DNA of 64,000 nucleotides from Mycobacterium kansasii ATCC 12478. Its GTDB lineage: Bacteria > Actinomycetota > Actinomycetes > Mycobacteriales > Mycobacteriaceae. Positions 17,739 through 26,479 of this stretch are shown piece by piece. The number at the start of each line of letters is the position of its first letter. The stretch's first letter is position 1. The position numbers were made by a program, and so were the translations under genes. Below the pieces are notes generated by a model, which worked only from the letters and a program-made list of their open reading frames with translations, did no database searches and had not been told where the DNA came from. The DNA lies in contig NC_022663.1 in assembly GCF_000157895.3 (NCBI RefSeq), positions 4,092,001 through 4,156,000 of the forward strand. Reading direction: 5' to 3'.

Positions 17739-18739
17739 CGCCCGCGCTGGCGGATGTGCTGGACCGCGTACACGTCGTGGCGCTGCCCATGCGGGTGCGC
17801 TTCCGCGGCATCACCACCCGTGAGGTTGCGTTGATCGACGGCCCGGCCGGGTGGGGCGAATTCGGGCCGTTCCCGGAATATCAGCCGCGGGAAGCCGCCG
17901 CCTGGCTGGCTTCGGCCGTCGAGGGCGCCTACCGCGAGCCGCCGCCGCCGCGCCGCGACCGCATCCCCATCAACGCCACCGTGCCGGCCGTTGCCGCCGC
18001 CGAGGTGCCGCAGGTGCTGGCCCGGTTTCCCGGCGCCCGCACCGCCAAGGTGAAGGTCGCCGAGCCCGGACAGAGCCTGGCCGACGACGTCGCGCGGGTC
18101 AACGCGGTGCGACAACTGGTCCCGACGGTGCGGGTGGACGCCAACGGCGGCTGGAGCGTCACCGAGGCCGCCGAGGCGGCTGCCGCACTCACCGCCGACG
18201 GGCCGCTGGAGTACCTCGAGCAGCCCTGCGCCACCGTCACCGAACTCGCCGAGCTGCGCCGGCGGATCGACGTGCCGATCGCCGCCGACGAATCCATCCG
18301 CAAGGCCGACGACCCGCTGGCCGTCGCCGGCGCCGGGGCCGCCGACATCGCGGTGCTCAAAGTCGCTCCGCTGGGCGGGGTTTCGGCATTGCTGGACATC
18401 GCCGCGCAGCTCGACATCCCGGTGGTGATCTCCAGCGCGCTGGATTCGGCGGTCGGCATCGGTCAGGGCCTCACCGCCGCCGCGGCCCTGCCCGAGCTCC
18501 GGCACGCGTGCGGGCTGGGCACCGGGAGGCTGTTCGTCGAGGACGTCACCGATCCGGTCATGCCCGTCGAGGGCACTTTGGCTGTCGGGCCGGTCACGCC
18601 CGACCCGGCGCGGCTGCAAGCCCTGGCCGCGTCGCCTGACCGGCGGCAATGGTGGATCGATCGGATCAGGGCCTGCTACCCGCTGCTGTACCGTCGTTCG
18701 GGTGATCAACCTGGCTTACGACGACAAAGGGACCGGTGA
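17735..18739 (+). CDS. menC: o-Succinylbenzoate synthase
   Basis: 334 residues from GTG at 17735; the frame is open upstream inside the amidohydrolase gene, but the four-base overlap and the family start support this choice. Enolase superfamily, dehydrating SHCHC to OSB. Signatures: AKVKVAEPG with the acid/base Lys, VRVDANGGWS (first Mg ligand Asp), YLEQPC (second ligand Glu), AADESIRKADD (third ligand Asp) and VLKVAPLGG (second Lys). The C-terminus overlaps bpoC by 38 bases, which is more than usual for the pair; a few extra residues follow the conserved end. Confidence 0.93.
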   Translation: MTPALADVLDRVHVVALPMRVRFRGITTREVALIDGPAGWGEFGPFPEYQPREAAAWLASAVEGAYREPPPPRRDRIPINATVPAVAAAEVPQVLARFPGARTAKVKVAEPGQSLADDVARVNAVRQLVPTVRVDANGGWSVTEAAEAAAALTADGPLEYLEQPCATVTELAELRRRIDVPIAADESIRKADDPLAVAGAGAADIAVLKVAPLGGVSALLDIAAQLDIPVVISSALDSAVGIGQGLTAAAALPELRHACGLGTGRLFVEDVTDPVMPVEGTLAVGPVTPDPARLQALAASPDRRQWWIDRIRACYPLLYRRSGDQPGLRRQRDR

Positions 18740-19490
18740 GCCGGTCCTTTTTATCGCCGGTCGCGGCGGTGCCGGACGCACCTGGCATCCTCACCAAGTC
18801 CCGGCGTTCCTGGCCGCTGGATACCGCTGCATCACGTTTGACAATCGCGGGGTCGGCGCCACCGAAAACGCCGAGGGCTTCACCACGCAGACCATGGTCA
18901 ACGACACCGCGGCGCTGATCGAATCCCTGGGTATCGCCCCGGTGCGCATCGTCGGGGTGTCCATGGGCGCTTATATCGCCCAAGAGCTGATGGTGGTGCG
19001 GCCCGAACTGGTCAGCGCCGCGGTATTGATGGCCACCCGCGGCCGGCTGGACCGCGCCCGCCAGTTCTTCCGCACCGCCGAGGCCGAGCTGTATGACTGC
19101 GGTACCCAGTTGCCGCCCGCCTACGATGCGAGAGCTCGCCTGCTGGAAAGCTTTTCGCGCAAGACGCTCAACGACGACACGGCCGTGGCCGATTGGATCG
19201 CGATGTTCTCCATGTGGCCGGTCAAGCAGACACCGGGACTTCGGTGTCAATTGGACTGCTCGCCGCAGACCAACCGGCTGCCCGCCTACCGCAATATTGC
19301 CGCGCCGGTGCTGGTGATCGGCTTCGCCGACGACATCGTGACCCCGCCCCATCTGGGACGAGAGGTCGCCGACGCCCTGCCCAATGGCCGCTACCTGCAG
19401 ATACCCGACGCCGGCCACCTCGGCTTCTTCGAGCGGCCGGAGCCCGTCAACGCCGCGGTGCTGAGGTTCTTCGCCAGCGTCAAGGCCTGA
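18702..19490 (+). CDS. bpoC: Alpha/beta hydrolase BpoC (possible MenH-like)
   Basis: 262 residues from GTG at 18702. The nucleophile elbow is GVSMGAYIAQ with Ser near residue 89, the acid is in VIGFADDIVTP, and the His in DAGHLGFFERPE. The orthologue Rv0554 was named a bromoperoxidase but lacks cofactors and is a serine hydrolase. Lying between menC and menD, it is the best local candidate for the MenH step (SHCHC formation from SEPHCHC), as others have suggested for Rv0554; the sequence alone does not prove it. It overlaps menC by 38 bases. Confidence 0.85.
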   Translation: MINLAYDDKGTGEPVLFIAGRGGAGRTWHPHQVPAFLAAGYRCITFDNRGVGATENAEGFTTQTMVNDTAALIESLGIAPVRIVGVSMGAYIAQELMVVRPELVSAAVLMATRGRLDRARQFFRTAEAELYDCGTQLPPAYDARARLLESFSRKTLNDDTAVADWIAMFSMWPVKQTPGLRCQLDCSPQTNRLPAYRNIAAPVLVIGFADDIVTPPHLGREVADALPNGRYLQIPDAGHLGFFERPEPVNAAVLRFFASVKA

Positions 19491-19500
19491 ACGCCTTGAC
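19479..19500 (+). terminator. Hairpin spanning the bpoC stop codon
   Basis: GTCAAGGC - CTGAAC - GCCTTGAC: a perfect 8-bp stem with a 6-base loop that covers the TGA of bpoC and ends 24 bases before the menD start. It has no U-run. It could be a factor-independent-like terminator of the menC-bpoC message, or an RNA structure affecting menD translation. Confidence 0.45.
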
Positions 19501-19524
19501 CGCGGGTTGTGACACCCTGTACTG

Positions 19525-21174
19525 GTGAACCCCTCGACGACCCAGGCCCGTGTCGTCGTCGACGAGCTGATACGCGGCGGCGTCCGCGACGTGGTGCTCT
19601 GTCCCGGGTCACGAAATGCGCCGCTGGCGTTCGCGTTGCAGGACGCCGACCGGACCGGCCGGGTTCGGCTGCACGTGCGCATCGACGAACGCACCGCGGG
19701 CTATCTGGCGATCGGGCTGGCGGTCGCTGCGGGCGCGCCGGTCTGTGTGGCGATGACGTCGGGTACCGCCGTCGCCAACCTCGGCCCGGCTGTGGTGGAG
19801 GCCAACTATGCCCGGGTGCCGCTGATCGTCCTCTCGGCGAACCGGCCCTACGAGATGCTGGGCACCGGGGCCAATCAGACCATGGAGCAGTTGGGCTACT
19901 TCGGCACCCAGGTTCGCGCCACCATCAGTCTGGGTCTGGCCGAGGATGCCCCGGAGCGCCTGCCCGCACTCAACGCGACCTGGCGATCGGCGACCTGCCG
20001 AGTATTGGTGGCCGCCAAGGGGTCTCGTAGCGCCAACGCCGGACCGGTGCATTTCGACATCCCGTTGCGCGAGCCGCTGGTGCCGGACCCGGAGCCCCAT
20101 GGTGGCGTCGTGCCGCCGGGGCGACCGGACGGCAAACCGTGGACTTACACGCCGCCGGTCACCTTCGATCAGCCGCTGGACATCGACGTGTCGGCAGATA
20201 CCGTCGTCATCGCCGGGCACGGTGCCGGGGCTCACCCCAATCTGGCGGAGTTGCCTACCGTCGCCGAACCTACCGCGCCGTATGCACCCAACCCGTTACA
20301 TCCGCTCACCCTGCCGCTGCTGCGTCCCCAGCAGGTGATCATGCTGGGACGCCCGACACTGCATCGCCCGGTCTCGGCGCTGTTGGCCAATCCGGAAGTG
20401 CCGGTCTATGCGCTGACGACCGGGCCGCGCTGGCCGGACGTGTCGGGCAACTCGCAAGCCACCGGCACGCGGGCGGTGGTCACCGGAACCCCCAACCCGA
20501 AGTGGCTGCGCCGCTGTGCGGACCTGAATCGCCACGCGCTCGCCGCGGTGCGCGAGCAGCTGGCTGCCCACCCGCTGACCACCGGTCTGCACGTCGCCGC
20601 GGCGGTGGCCGCCACACTGCGGGCCGGTGACCAGCTGGTTCTCGGGGCGTCCAACCCGGTGCGCGACGCGGCTCTGGTCGGGCTGAGCACCCGGGGCATC
20701 CAGGTCCGGTCCAACCGCGGCGTCGCCGGAATCGACGGCACCGTCTCCACGGCCATCGGCGCGGCTTTAGCTTATGAGCGGGCTCACGAGACCGCGCACC
20801 AGGGACGGACCATCGCGCTGATCGGAGACCTGACGTTCGTCCACGACAGCTCCGGGCTGTTGATCGGCCCCACCGAACCGGCGCCGCAGCGGCTGACGAT
20901 CGTGGTGTCGAACGACAACGGCGGCGGCATCTTCGAACTGCTCGAGCAGGGCGACCCGCGGTTCTCCGACGTGTCGTCGCGCATCTTCGGCACCCCACAC
21001 GACGTCGACGTGGGCGCGCTGTGTCGCGCCTACCACGTGGAGAGCCGCCAGATCGAGGTCCAGCAGCTGCAGGCCGCGCTGGACGAACCCAACCCGGGCC
21101 TGCGGGTGCTCGAGGTCAAGGCCGACCGGTCGTCGCTGCGGCAATTGCACGCCGCCATCAGGGCGGCCCTGTGA
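19525..21174 (+). CDS. menD: SEPHCHC synthase
   Basis: 549 residues from GTG. ThDP enzyme that adds the succinyl semialdehyde from 2-oxoglutarate to isochorismate, the first committed menaquinone step. N-terminal PYR domain: VLCPGSRNAPLAFAL and HVRIDERTAGYLAIGLA with the catalytic Glu. C-terminal PP domain: IGDLTFVHDSSGL and VSNDNGGGIFELLEQ bind ThDP-Mg. M. tuberculosis MenD is inhibited by DHNA through an Arg cage; that feature cannot be confirmed by eye. The stop overlaps the next gene by four bases. Confidence 0.96.
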   Translation: MNPSTTQARVVVDELIRGGVRDVVLCPGSRNAPLAFALQDADRTGRVRLHVRIDERTAGYLAIGLAVAAGAPVCVAMTSGTAVANLGPAVVEANYARVPLIVLSANRPYEMLGTGANQTMEQLGYFGTQVRATISLGLAEDAPERLPALNATWRSATCRVLVAAKGSRSANAGPVHFDIPLREPLVPDPEPHGGVVPPGRPDGKPWTYTPPVTFDQPLDIDVSADTVVIAGHGAGAHPNLAELPTVAEPTAPYAPNPLHPLTLPLLRPQQVIMLGRPTLHRPVSALLANPEVPVYALTTGPRWPDVSGNSQATGTRAVVTGTPNPKWLRRCADLNRHALAAVREQLAAHPLTTGLHVAAAVAATLRAGDQLVLGASNPVRDAALVGLSTRGIQVRSNRGVAGIDGTVSTAIGAALAYERAHETAHQGRTIALIGDLTFVHDSSGLLIGPTEPAPQRLTIVVSNDNGGGIFELLEQGDPRFSDVSSRIFGTPHDVDVGALCRAYHVESRQIEVQQLQAALDEPNPGLRVLEVKADRSSLRQLHAAIRAAL

Positions 21175-21683
21175 TTTCGCCAAAAATATTGCTGCGCATC
21201 CTGATCCACGGCACCAGCGAAGAACTGCCGGACACCTGGCCGCGCCGGGTGGTGCGGTGGGTCCGCATCACCGTCCTGATCGTCACCGCGTTGGTCACTT
21301 TGCAGTCGGTGCTGCTGGTGGCCGGCGCCTGGCGTAACGACCTGGCCATCGAACGCAACATGGGCGTCGCGCAGGCCGAGGTACTCAGCGCCGGGCCGCG
21401 CCGTTCCACCATCGAGTTCGTCACACCCGAGCGGATCACCTATCGCCCCGAACTCGGCGTGCTGTATCCGTCCGAGCTGGCCACCGGCATGCGGATCTAC
21501 GTCGAGTACAACAAGAAGGATCCCAATCTGGTCCGGGTGCAGCACCGCAACGCCGGGCTGGCGATCATCCCGGCCGGATCCATCGCGGTGGTAGCCTGGC
21601 TGGCCGCGACGGGCGCGCTGATCGGTCTGGCATTGCTGGATCGGCGGCTGGATAAACACCTGAACCGCGCACCCTCCGGCTAG
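21171..21683 (+). CDS. Two-helix membrane protein, DUF3592-type (Rv0556-like)
   Basis: 170 residues from a GTG that overlaps the menD stop by four bases. One helix (ITVLIVTALVTLQSVLLVAGA, about 32-52) and a second (IAVVAWLAATGALIGLALL, about 140-158) flank an extracytoplasmic domain of about 85 residues with a beta-rich pattern (RSTIEFVTPERITYRPE). Function unknown. Coupling to menD is conserved in mycobacteria. Confidence 0.82.
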   Translation: MISPKILLRILIHGTSEELPDTWPRRVVRWVRITVLIVTALVTLQSVLLVAGAWRNDLAIERNMGVAQAEVLSAGPRRSTIEFVTPERITYRPELGVLYPSELATGMRIYVEYNKKDPNLVRVQHRNAGLAIIPAGSIAVVAWLAATGALIGLALLDRRLDKHLNRAPSG

Positions 21684-21745
21684 TTTTCGCGCCGCGTATG
21701 CCTGTCGGCAACCTTGCCGACAGTAAGTCCTGACACCGTGGCCGG

Positions 21746-22897
21746 GTGCGCGTTGCGATCGTCGCCGAGTCGTTCCTGCCCAACGTCAACGGTGTCAGCA
21801 ACTCGGTGCTCCGCATACTCGAACACCTTCGCCGCACCGGTCACGAGGCCCTCGTCATCGCCCCGGACAACCCGCCCGGTGAGCCACGCGCCGACCGGTT
21901 GCACGACGGTGTCCGGGTCCACCGGGTGCCGGCGCGAATGTTCCCCAAGGTGACCACGCTGCCACTGGGTGTGCCGACCCCACGGATCCTTCGGGTGCTG
22001 CGCGGCTTCGACCCCGACGTGGTGCATCTGGCGTCACCGGCGCTGCTGGGCTACGGCGGGCTGCGTGCGGCCCGCCGTCTGGGCGTGCCCACGGTCGCGG
22101 TGTACCAGACCGACGTACCGGGCTTCGCGTCCAGCTACGGCATTCCGCTGGCGTCGCGGGCCGCGTGGGCCTGGTTTCGCCACCTGCACAGCCTTGCCGA
22201 CCGCACCCTGGCGCCATCTACGGCAACCATGGAAGACCTTGCCGTCCAGGACATTCCGCGAGTCCATCGGTGGGCTCGCGGAGTCGACCTGCTCCGGTTC
22301 GTGCCGTCCGCCCGCGACGAAGCCTTGCGGCGGCACTGGTCACCGGACGGCAGACCGATTGTCGGCTTCGTCGGCCGTCTGGCCCCGGAGAAGCATGTCG
22401 AGCGGCTCGCGTCGCTGAGCGCCTCCGGTGCGGTGCGGCTGGTCATCGTCGGCGCCGGAGTCGACCGTCGCAAACTCGAATCGGCAATGCCCACAGCACT
22501 TTTCACCGGCGCTCTGCACGGGGACGAGCTCGCGAGGGCATATGCCAGCATGGACGTCTTCGTGCATCCCGGCGAACACGAGACGTTCTGCCAGGTCGTG
22601 CAGGAAGCGCTGGCGTCGGGGCTGCCGGTTATCGCCCCCGACGCCGGCGGCCCCCGCGACCTGGTTGTCCCCTACCGCACCGGATTACTGCTGCCGGTCG
22701 CCGAGTTCGAGACCCGGTTGCCGGCTGCGGTCGCGCACCTGGTGTCCGAACGCAACCGCTACGCACCGGCGGCGCGGCGCAGTGTGCTGGGCCGCAGCTG
22801 GCCGGCAATCTGCGACGAGCTGCTGGGCCACTACGCGGCGGTGCTGTCGCCGTCCGCGCGGGCGCGCGATTCGGTGCGGCGAAGGCGCCGTGCCTAA
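21746..22897 (+). CDS. mgtA: GDP-mannose-dependent alpha-mannosyltransferase MgtA
   Basis: 383 residues, GT4 family, GT-B fold. The N-terminus VRVAIVAESFLPNVNGVSNS is the acceptor-side Rossmann loop; VGFVGRLAPEKHVERLA (about 208) and HPGEHETFCQVVQEALASG (about 273) with the EX7E motif form the donor site. M. tuberculosis Rv0557 (first named PimB) mannosylates a glucuronosyl-diacylglycerol glycolipid that feeds lipomannan-like polymers. The GTG start at 21746 lacks a strong binding site. The C-terminus is basic (RRRRRA), fitting a membrane-surface location. Confidence 0.92.
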   Translation: MRVAIVAESFLPNVNGVSNSVLRILEHLRRTGHEALVIAPDNPPGEPRADRLHDGVRVHRVPARMFPKVTTLPLGVPTPRILRVLRGFDPDVVHLASPALLGYGGLRAARRLGVPTVAVYQTDVPGFASSYGIPLASRAAWAWFRHLHSLADRTLAPSTATMEDLAVQDIPRVHRWARGVDLLRFVPSARDEALRRHWSPDGRPIVGFVGRLAPEKHVERLASLSASGAVRLVIVGAGVDRRKLESAMPTALFTGALHGDELARAYASMDVFVHPGEHETFCQVVQEALASGLPVIAPDAGGPRDLVVPYRTGLLLPVAEFETRLPAAVAHLVSERNRYAPAARRSVLGRSWPAICDELLGHYAAVLSPSARARDSVRRRRRA

Positions 22898-23039
22898 GGC
22901 ACGTTTCCGGTTTCGAATGGTCGCGGGTCGACGACGGCCTGCCCGGTTGATACGCGCTTGACGGGCCCGCGCTGGCGGTGCTGCCGGACGAACGGCGCCG
23001 GCACTTCGCGGGCCGGCCGAGGCGGGTAGCGTCTGCCTG

Positions 23040-23738
23040 GTGAGTCGCGCCGCCCTGGACAAGAACCCTCGGGACGTCGCGTCGATGTTCGATGGTGTCG
23101 CCCGCCGTTACGACCTGACCAACACCGTGCTGTCGGTGGGCCGGGACCGGTACTGGCGGCGAGCCACCCGGTCGGCGTTGCGGATCGGTCCCGGCGACAC
23201 GGTGCTGGACCTGGCCGCGGGCACGGCGGTTTCCACGGTGGAGTTGGCGAAGTCCGGCGCATGGTGTGTGGCGGCAGACTTCTCGGTCGGGATGCTGGCC
23301 GCCGGCGGGGCCCGCAAGGTGCCCAAGGTCGCCGGCGACGCTACCCGGCTGCCGTTCGCCGACGGGGTATTCGACGCGGTCACCATCAGTTTCGGGCTAC
23401 GCAATGTGGCCGACTTCCCGGCCGCGCTGCGCGAGATGGCCCGCGTCACCCGGCCCGGGGGCCAGCTGGTGGTGTGCGAATTCGCCACGCCCACAAGCGC
23501 ATTGTTCGCCACGGTGTACAAGGAATACCTGATGCGGGCGTTGCCGCGGGTGGCGCGGGCGGTGTCCAGCAACCCCGACGCCTACGTGTACCTCGCGGAG
23601 TCGATCAGGGCATGGCCTGACCAGGCGAGCCTGGCGGGCCACATTTCGCGGGCCGGGTGGTCGGCAGTGCGGTGGCGCAACCTGACCGGCGGAATCGTGG
23701 CGCTGCATGCCGGGTACAAGCCCGGCGAAGCCGATTAG
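23040..23738 (+). CDS. menG: Demethylmenaquinone methyltransferase
   Basis: 232 residues from GTG. UbiE/MenG class I SAM methyltransferase that methylates demethylmenaquinone, the last core step. Signatures: VASMFDGVARRYDLTNTVLS at the N-terminus, VLDLAAGTAVSTVELA (SAM motif I), FDAVTISFGLRNVADFPAAL (motif II/III), and the C-terminal RWRNLTGGIVALHAGYKP, all diagnostic for MenG. Its end overlaps by four bases the end of the convergent DUF732 gene. The equivalent in M. tuberculosis is Rv0558. Confidence 0.95.
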   Translation: MSRAALDKNPRDVASMFDGVARRYDLTNTVLSVGRDRYWRRATRSALRIGPGDTVLDLAAGTAVSTVELAKSGAWCVAADFSVGMLAAGGARKVPKVAGDATRLPFADGVFDAVTISFGLRNVADFPAALREMARVTRPGGQLVVCEFATPTSALFATVYKEYLMRALPRVARAVSSNPDAYVYLAESIRAWPDQASLAGHISRAGWSAVRWRNLTGGIVALHAGYKPGEAD

Positions 23739-24082
23739 CTGGTGCCGGCCCGTTGCAGAACGCCGACCTGCTCGGGGCAGTAGTGGTCGATCGCGGCACC
23801 CAGGAATTGGAACGCCTGCCCCTGGGTGGTCCCGCGCGCCAGGTTGCGCTGCAGGAAAGTCGCGGAGTTGTAGGCAGTGTGGTCGACGCCTCGTTCCAGC
23901 CGCTCGCAGCTGATCTTGGCCAGCCACGCGAGCTGGTCCTGCGGGCCGTAAACGCCGAAACCGTTGACGGTTTGCTTGAACGTGTAGTCGTAGTCGTCGG
24001 CCTGTGCGGGTGCGGCCAGTGCGATGGCAGCCGCCGCCAGCGCGGCCGTGGAGGCGATAAGAGCCAGCCTCGTTCCCTTCAT
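23735..24082 (-). CDS. Secreted DUF732 protein (Rv0559c-like)
   Basis: 115 residues from ATG at 24082. A Sec signal peptide (hydrophobic ALIASTAALAAAAIALAAPAQA, cleavage after AQA) precedes a small mature domain of the DUF732 type, with two Cys (in ISCERLE and DHYCPE) likely disulfide-bonded. Rv0559c is an exported protein that, with Rv0560c, is induced by salicylate in M. tuberculosis; the Rv0560c partner is missing here. Function unknown. Confidence 0.88.
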   Translation of the reverse strand: MKGTRLALIASTAALAAAAIALAAPAQADDYDYTFKQTVNGFGVYGPQDQLAWLAKISCERLERGVDHTAYNSATFLQRNLARGTTQGQAFQFLGAAIDHYCPEQVGVLQRAGTS

Positions 24083-24131
24083 TAGCCGGACTATACACCT
24101 CTGCCGCACTTCGCAAGAGGCGCAGCAGGGC

Positions 24132-25352
24132 TCAACTGAACGGCGGCCGGCGATCGATCAGCCGCGACGCCCGCCCGGCGCCGCGCCACACCCGCGCCAC
24201 CCAGTCGGCGTCGTCGTCGGTGACCAGGTTGGCCATCACCCGCACGGCGATCGTCATCAGCCTGGTGGAGCGCATCGCGACGGGACCGGTGGTGGGCAGG
24301 AACCGCTGGAAGGTCAGCAACAACGCCAGCCTGCGTGCCACCGAGAATCCCCGGGCGTAGTGGTCGTGCAGCAGCGACGGCCACAGCCGGGACAGGTCGG
24401 GTGCGTCCAGCGCTTCGGCGGCCAGCCGCCCGGTCTCGAGCCCGTAGTCGATGCCTTCGCCGTTGAGCGGGTTGACGCACGCAGCGGCGTCGCCGATCAA
24501 CATCCAATTCGGCCCGGCCACTCCCGAAACCGCGCCGCCCATCGGCAGCAGCGCCGACGCCACCGCCCGCGGCTCGCCAGGAAAGCCCCACTCGTCGCGG
24601 TGCAGGTCGGTGTAGTACGACATCAGCGGCCGCAGCGCCAGCTCGGCCGGTCGTTTGGTGGTCGACAGCGCTCCCACGCCGATGTTCACCTCGCCGTTGC
24701 CCAGCGGGAAAATCCAGCCGTAGCCGGGCAACACGGCGCCGTCGGGGGAGCGCAGTTCCAGATGCGACGTGAGCCATGGATCGTCCGCGCGCTCGGTGGT
24801 CAAATAGCCGCGGGCGGCGATGCCGTAGACCGTCTCCTGATGCCATCGGCGGCCCAGCTTGCGGCCCAGCGAAGACCGCGCGCCGTCGGCGACGACCAAC
24901 TGCCCACAGCCCACCTCGGTACCGTCGGCCAAGCTGACCGATATCACCTTTCGAGACGAGTCATGATGCGCAGCAACGACTTTCGACCCCAGAAGCATGC
25001 GGGCCCCGCATTCCTCGGCGACCTTGCGGATGCGCTCGTCGAGCTCCGTGCGTGCCACGGCGCTGCTGTGCGCCGGGAAGGACGGTCCGGGCCAGGCGAT
25101 TTCCACCTCGCCGCCGAATCCGCTCATCCGCAGGCCGTGGTGGCGGATGCGGCCGGCCAGCCACCGGCCGAGCCCCAGCCGTTCCAGTTCGGCGATCGCT
25201 CGCGGCGTCAGGCCGTCGCCGCAGGCTTTGTCGCGCGGGAAACCGGCCGAGTCGATGACGAGGACGTCGCGGCCGCCGCGGGCAGCCCAGGCGGCCGCCG
25301 CCGACCCGGCGGGTCCGGCGCCCACGACTACCAGGTCGGCTCCGGTCTTCAT
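24132..25352 (-). CDS. menJ: Menaquinone reductase MenJ (geranylgeranyl-reductase family)
   Basis: 406 residues from ATG at 25352 (a GTG two codons upstream is possible). FAD-dependent oxidoreductase that saturates one isoprene unit of MK-9 to MK-9(II-H2), as shown for Rv0561c. FAD motifs: VVVGAGPAGSAAAAWAA at the N-terminus, PRDKACGDGL with the family Cys, and the C-terminal GDAAACVNPLNGEGIDYGLE. Substrate-pocket motif GYGWIFPLGNGEVNIGVG is present. It is divergent from grcC1, only 21 bp apart, so both share a compact promoter region. Confidence 0.95.
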   Translation of the reverse strand: MKTGADLVVVGAGPAGSAAAAWAARGGRDVLVIDSAGFPRDKACGDGLTPRAIAELERLGLGRWLAGRIRHHGLRMSGFGGEVEIAWPGPSFPAHSSAVARTELDERIRKVAEECGARMLLGSKVVAAHHDSSRKVISVSLADGTEVGCGQLVVADGARSSLGRKLGRRWHQETVYGIAARGYLTTERADDPWLTSHLELRSPDGAVLPGYGWIFPLGNGEVNIGVGALSTTKRPAELALRPLMSYYTDLHRDEWGFPGEPRAVASALLPMGGAVSGVAGPNWMLIGDAAACVNPLNGEGIDYGLETGRLAAEALDAPDLSRLWPSLLHDHYARGFSVARRLALLLTFQRFLPTTGPVAMRSTRLMTIAVRVMANLVTDDDADWVARVWRGAGRASRLIDRRPPFS

Positions 25353-25373
25353 GCTCACCAGTATGTTGGTCGA

Positions 25374-26381
25374 ATGAAAACTCCGGCGACCGTGGTGGCA
25401 GGCGTCGACTTCGGGGATGCCCGGTTCGCCACGGGTGTGCGTGCCGGTGTCGCGCGGATCGAGCAGCTCATGGACACCGAGTTGCGCAGCGCCGACGTGG
25501 TGATGATCGACTCGCTGCTGCACCTGTTCAAGGCCGGGGGTAAGCGGTTCCGGCCGCTGTTCACCGTGCTGTCGGCTCAGGTCGGGCCGGACCCGGAGGC
25601 TGAGGAAGTGATCATCGCCGGCGCGGTCGTCGAGCTGATCCACCTGGCGACGCTCTACCACGACGACGTGATGGACGAGGCCGAGGTCCGCCGCGGCGCC
25701 CCCAGCGCCAACGCGCGGTGGGGCAACAACGTCGCCATTCTGGCCGGCGACTACCTGCTGGCGACGGCGTCGCGGCTGGTGTCCCGGTTGGGACCGGCAG
25801 CGGTGCGGATCGTCGCAGACACCTTCGCTGCCCTGGTGACCGGTCAGATGCGCGAGACTCGCGGCGCCCCGGAAGGCGCGGACCTGATCGAGCAATACCT
25901 GACAGTGGTCCACGAGAAGACCGGCAGCCTGATCGGGGCCGCGGGCCGGTTCGGCGCCATGTTCTCCGGCGCCGACGGTGATCAGGTCGAGCGGCTGAGC
26001 CGCCTGGGCGGCATCGTCGGCACCGCGTTCCAGATCGCCGACGACATCATCGACATCGACAGCGAATCCGACGAGTCCGGAAAGGTGCCCGGCACCGACC
26101 TGCGCGAAGGCGTGCGCACGCTGCCGATGCTCTACGCGCTGCGCGACACCGGGCCCGACGGCGCGCGGCTGCGTGCGCTGCTGGCCGGACCCATCCACGA
26201 CGACGACGCGGTGCTCGAGGCGCTGGCGCTGTTGCGCGCGTCGCCGGGGATGGCCAAGGCCAAAGACGTGCTGGCGAAATACGCCGCGCAGGCGCGCGAC
26301 GAGCTGGACCTGCTGCCCGATGTTGCCGGCCGGAGGGCGCTGGCGGCGCTGGTCGACTACACCGTCAGCCGGCACGGCTAG
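25374..26381 (+). CDS. grcC1: Long-chain polyprenyl diphosphate synthase GrcC1
   Basis: 335 residues from ATG at 25374; the frame is open far upstream but that part is antisense to menJ. All-alpha trans-prenyltransferase that elongates allylic diphosphate with IPP; the likely product is the menaquinone side chain. First Asp-rich motif: LYHDDVMDEAEVRRG near residue 100; second: FQIADDIIDIDSESDESGK near 220. FKAGGKRFRPLF binds IPP. Length is identical to M. tuberculosis GrcC1. The last residues VDYTVSRHG match the family end. Confidence 0.93.
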   Translation: MKTPATVVAGVDFGDARFATGVRAGVARIEQLMDTELRSADVVMIDSLLHLFKAGGKRFRPLFTVLSAQVGPDPEAEEVIIAGAVVELIHLATLYHDDVMDEAEVRRGAPSANARWGNNVAILAGDYLLATASRLVSRLGPAAVRIVADTFAALVTGQMRETRGAPEGADLIEQYLTVVHEKTGSLIGAAGRFGAMFSGADGDQVERLSRLGGIVGTAFQIADDIIDIDSESDESGKVPGTDLREGVRTLPMLYALRDTGPDGARLRALLAGPIHDDDAVLEALALLRASPGMAKAKDVLAKYAAQARDELDLLPDVAGRRALAALVDYTVSRHG

Positions 26382-26401
26382 CGGGGTTTGTCGGCCGTCT
26401 C

Positions 26402-26428
26402 GGAACTTCAAGGACCCTTCCGGGCGTT
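26402..26428 (+). promoter_or_regulatory. Candidate ECF-sigma (SigE/SigH-type) promoter of htpX
   Basis: GGAAC at 26402-26406 and CGTT at 26425-26428, separated by 18 bp, fit the GGAA(C/T)-N16-20-(C/G)GTT pattern of mycobacterial SigE/SigH. It ends about 51 bp before the htpX ATG. A heat or envelope stress promoter suits a membrane quality-control protease. Confidence 0.55.
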
Positions 26429-26479
26429 GAGTCAGCAGTAAATCGGCAAGCCGAGGTGTTCGTAGGAGGACACACACTG

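Noticed and set aside
24024..25373. Very long plus-strand frame running into grcC1
   Set aside because: The upstream part is antisense to menJ and has no family likeness; grcC1 starts at 25374.
25353..26477. Minus-strand extension of menJ across grcC1
   Set aside because: The MenJ FAD motif begins right after the ATG at 25352, and the extension is antisense to grcC1.
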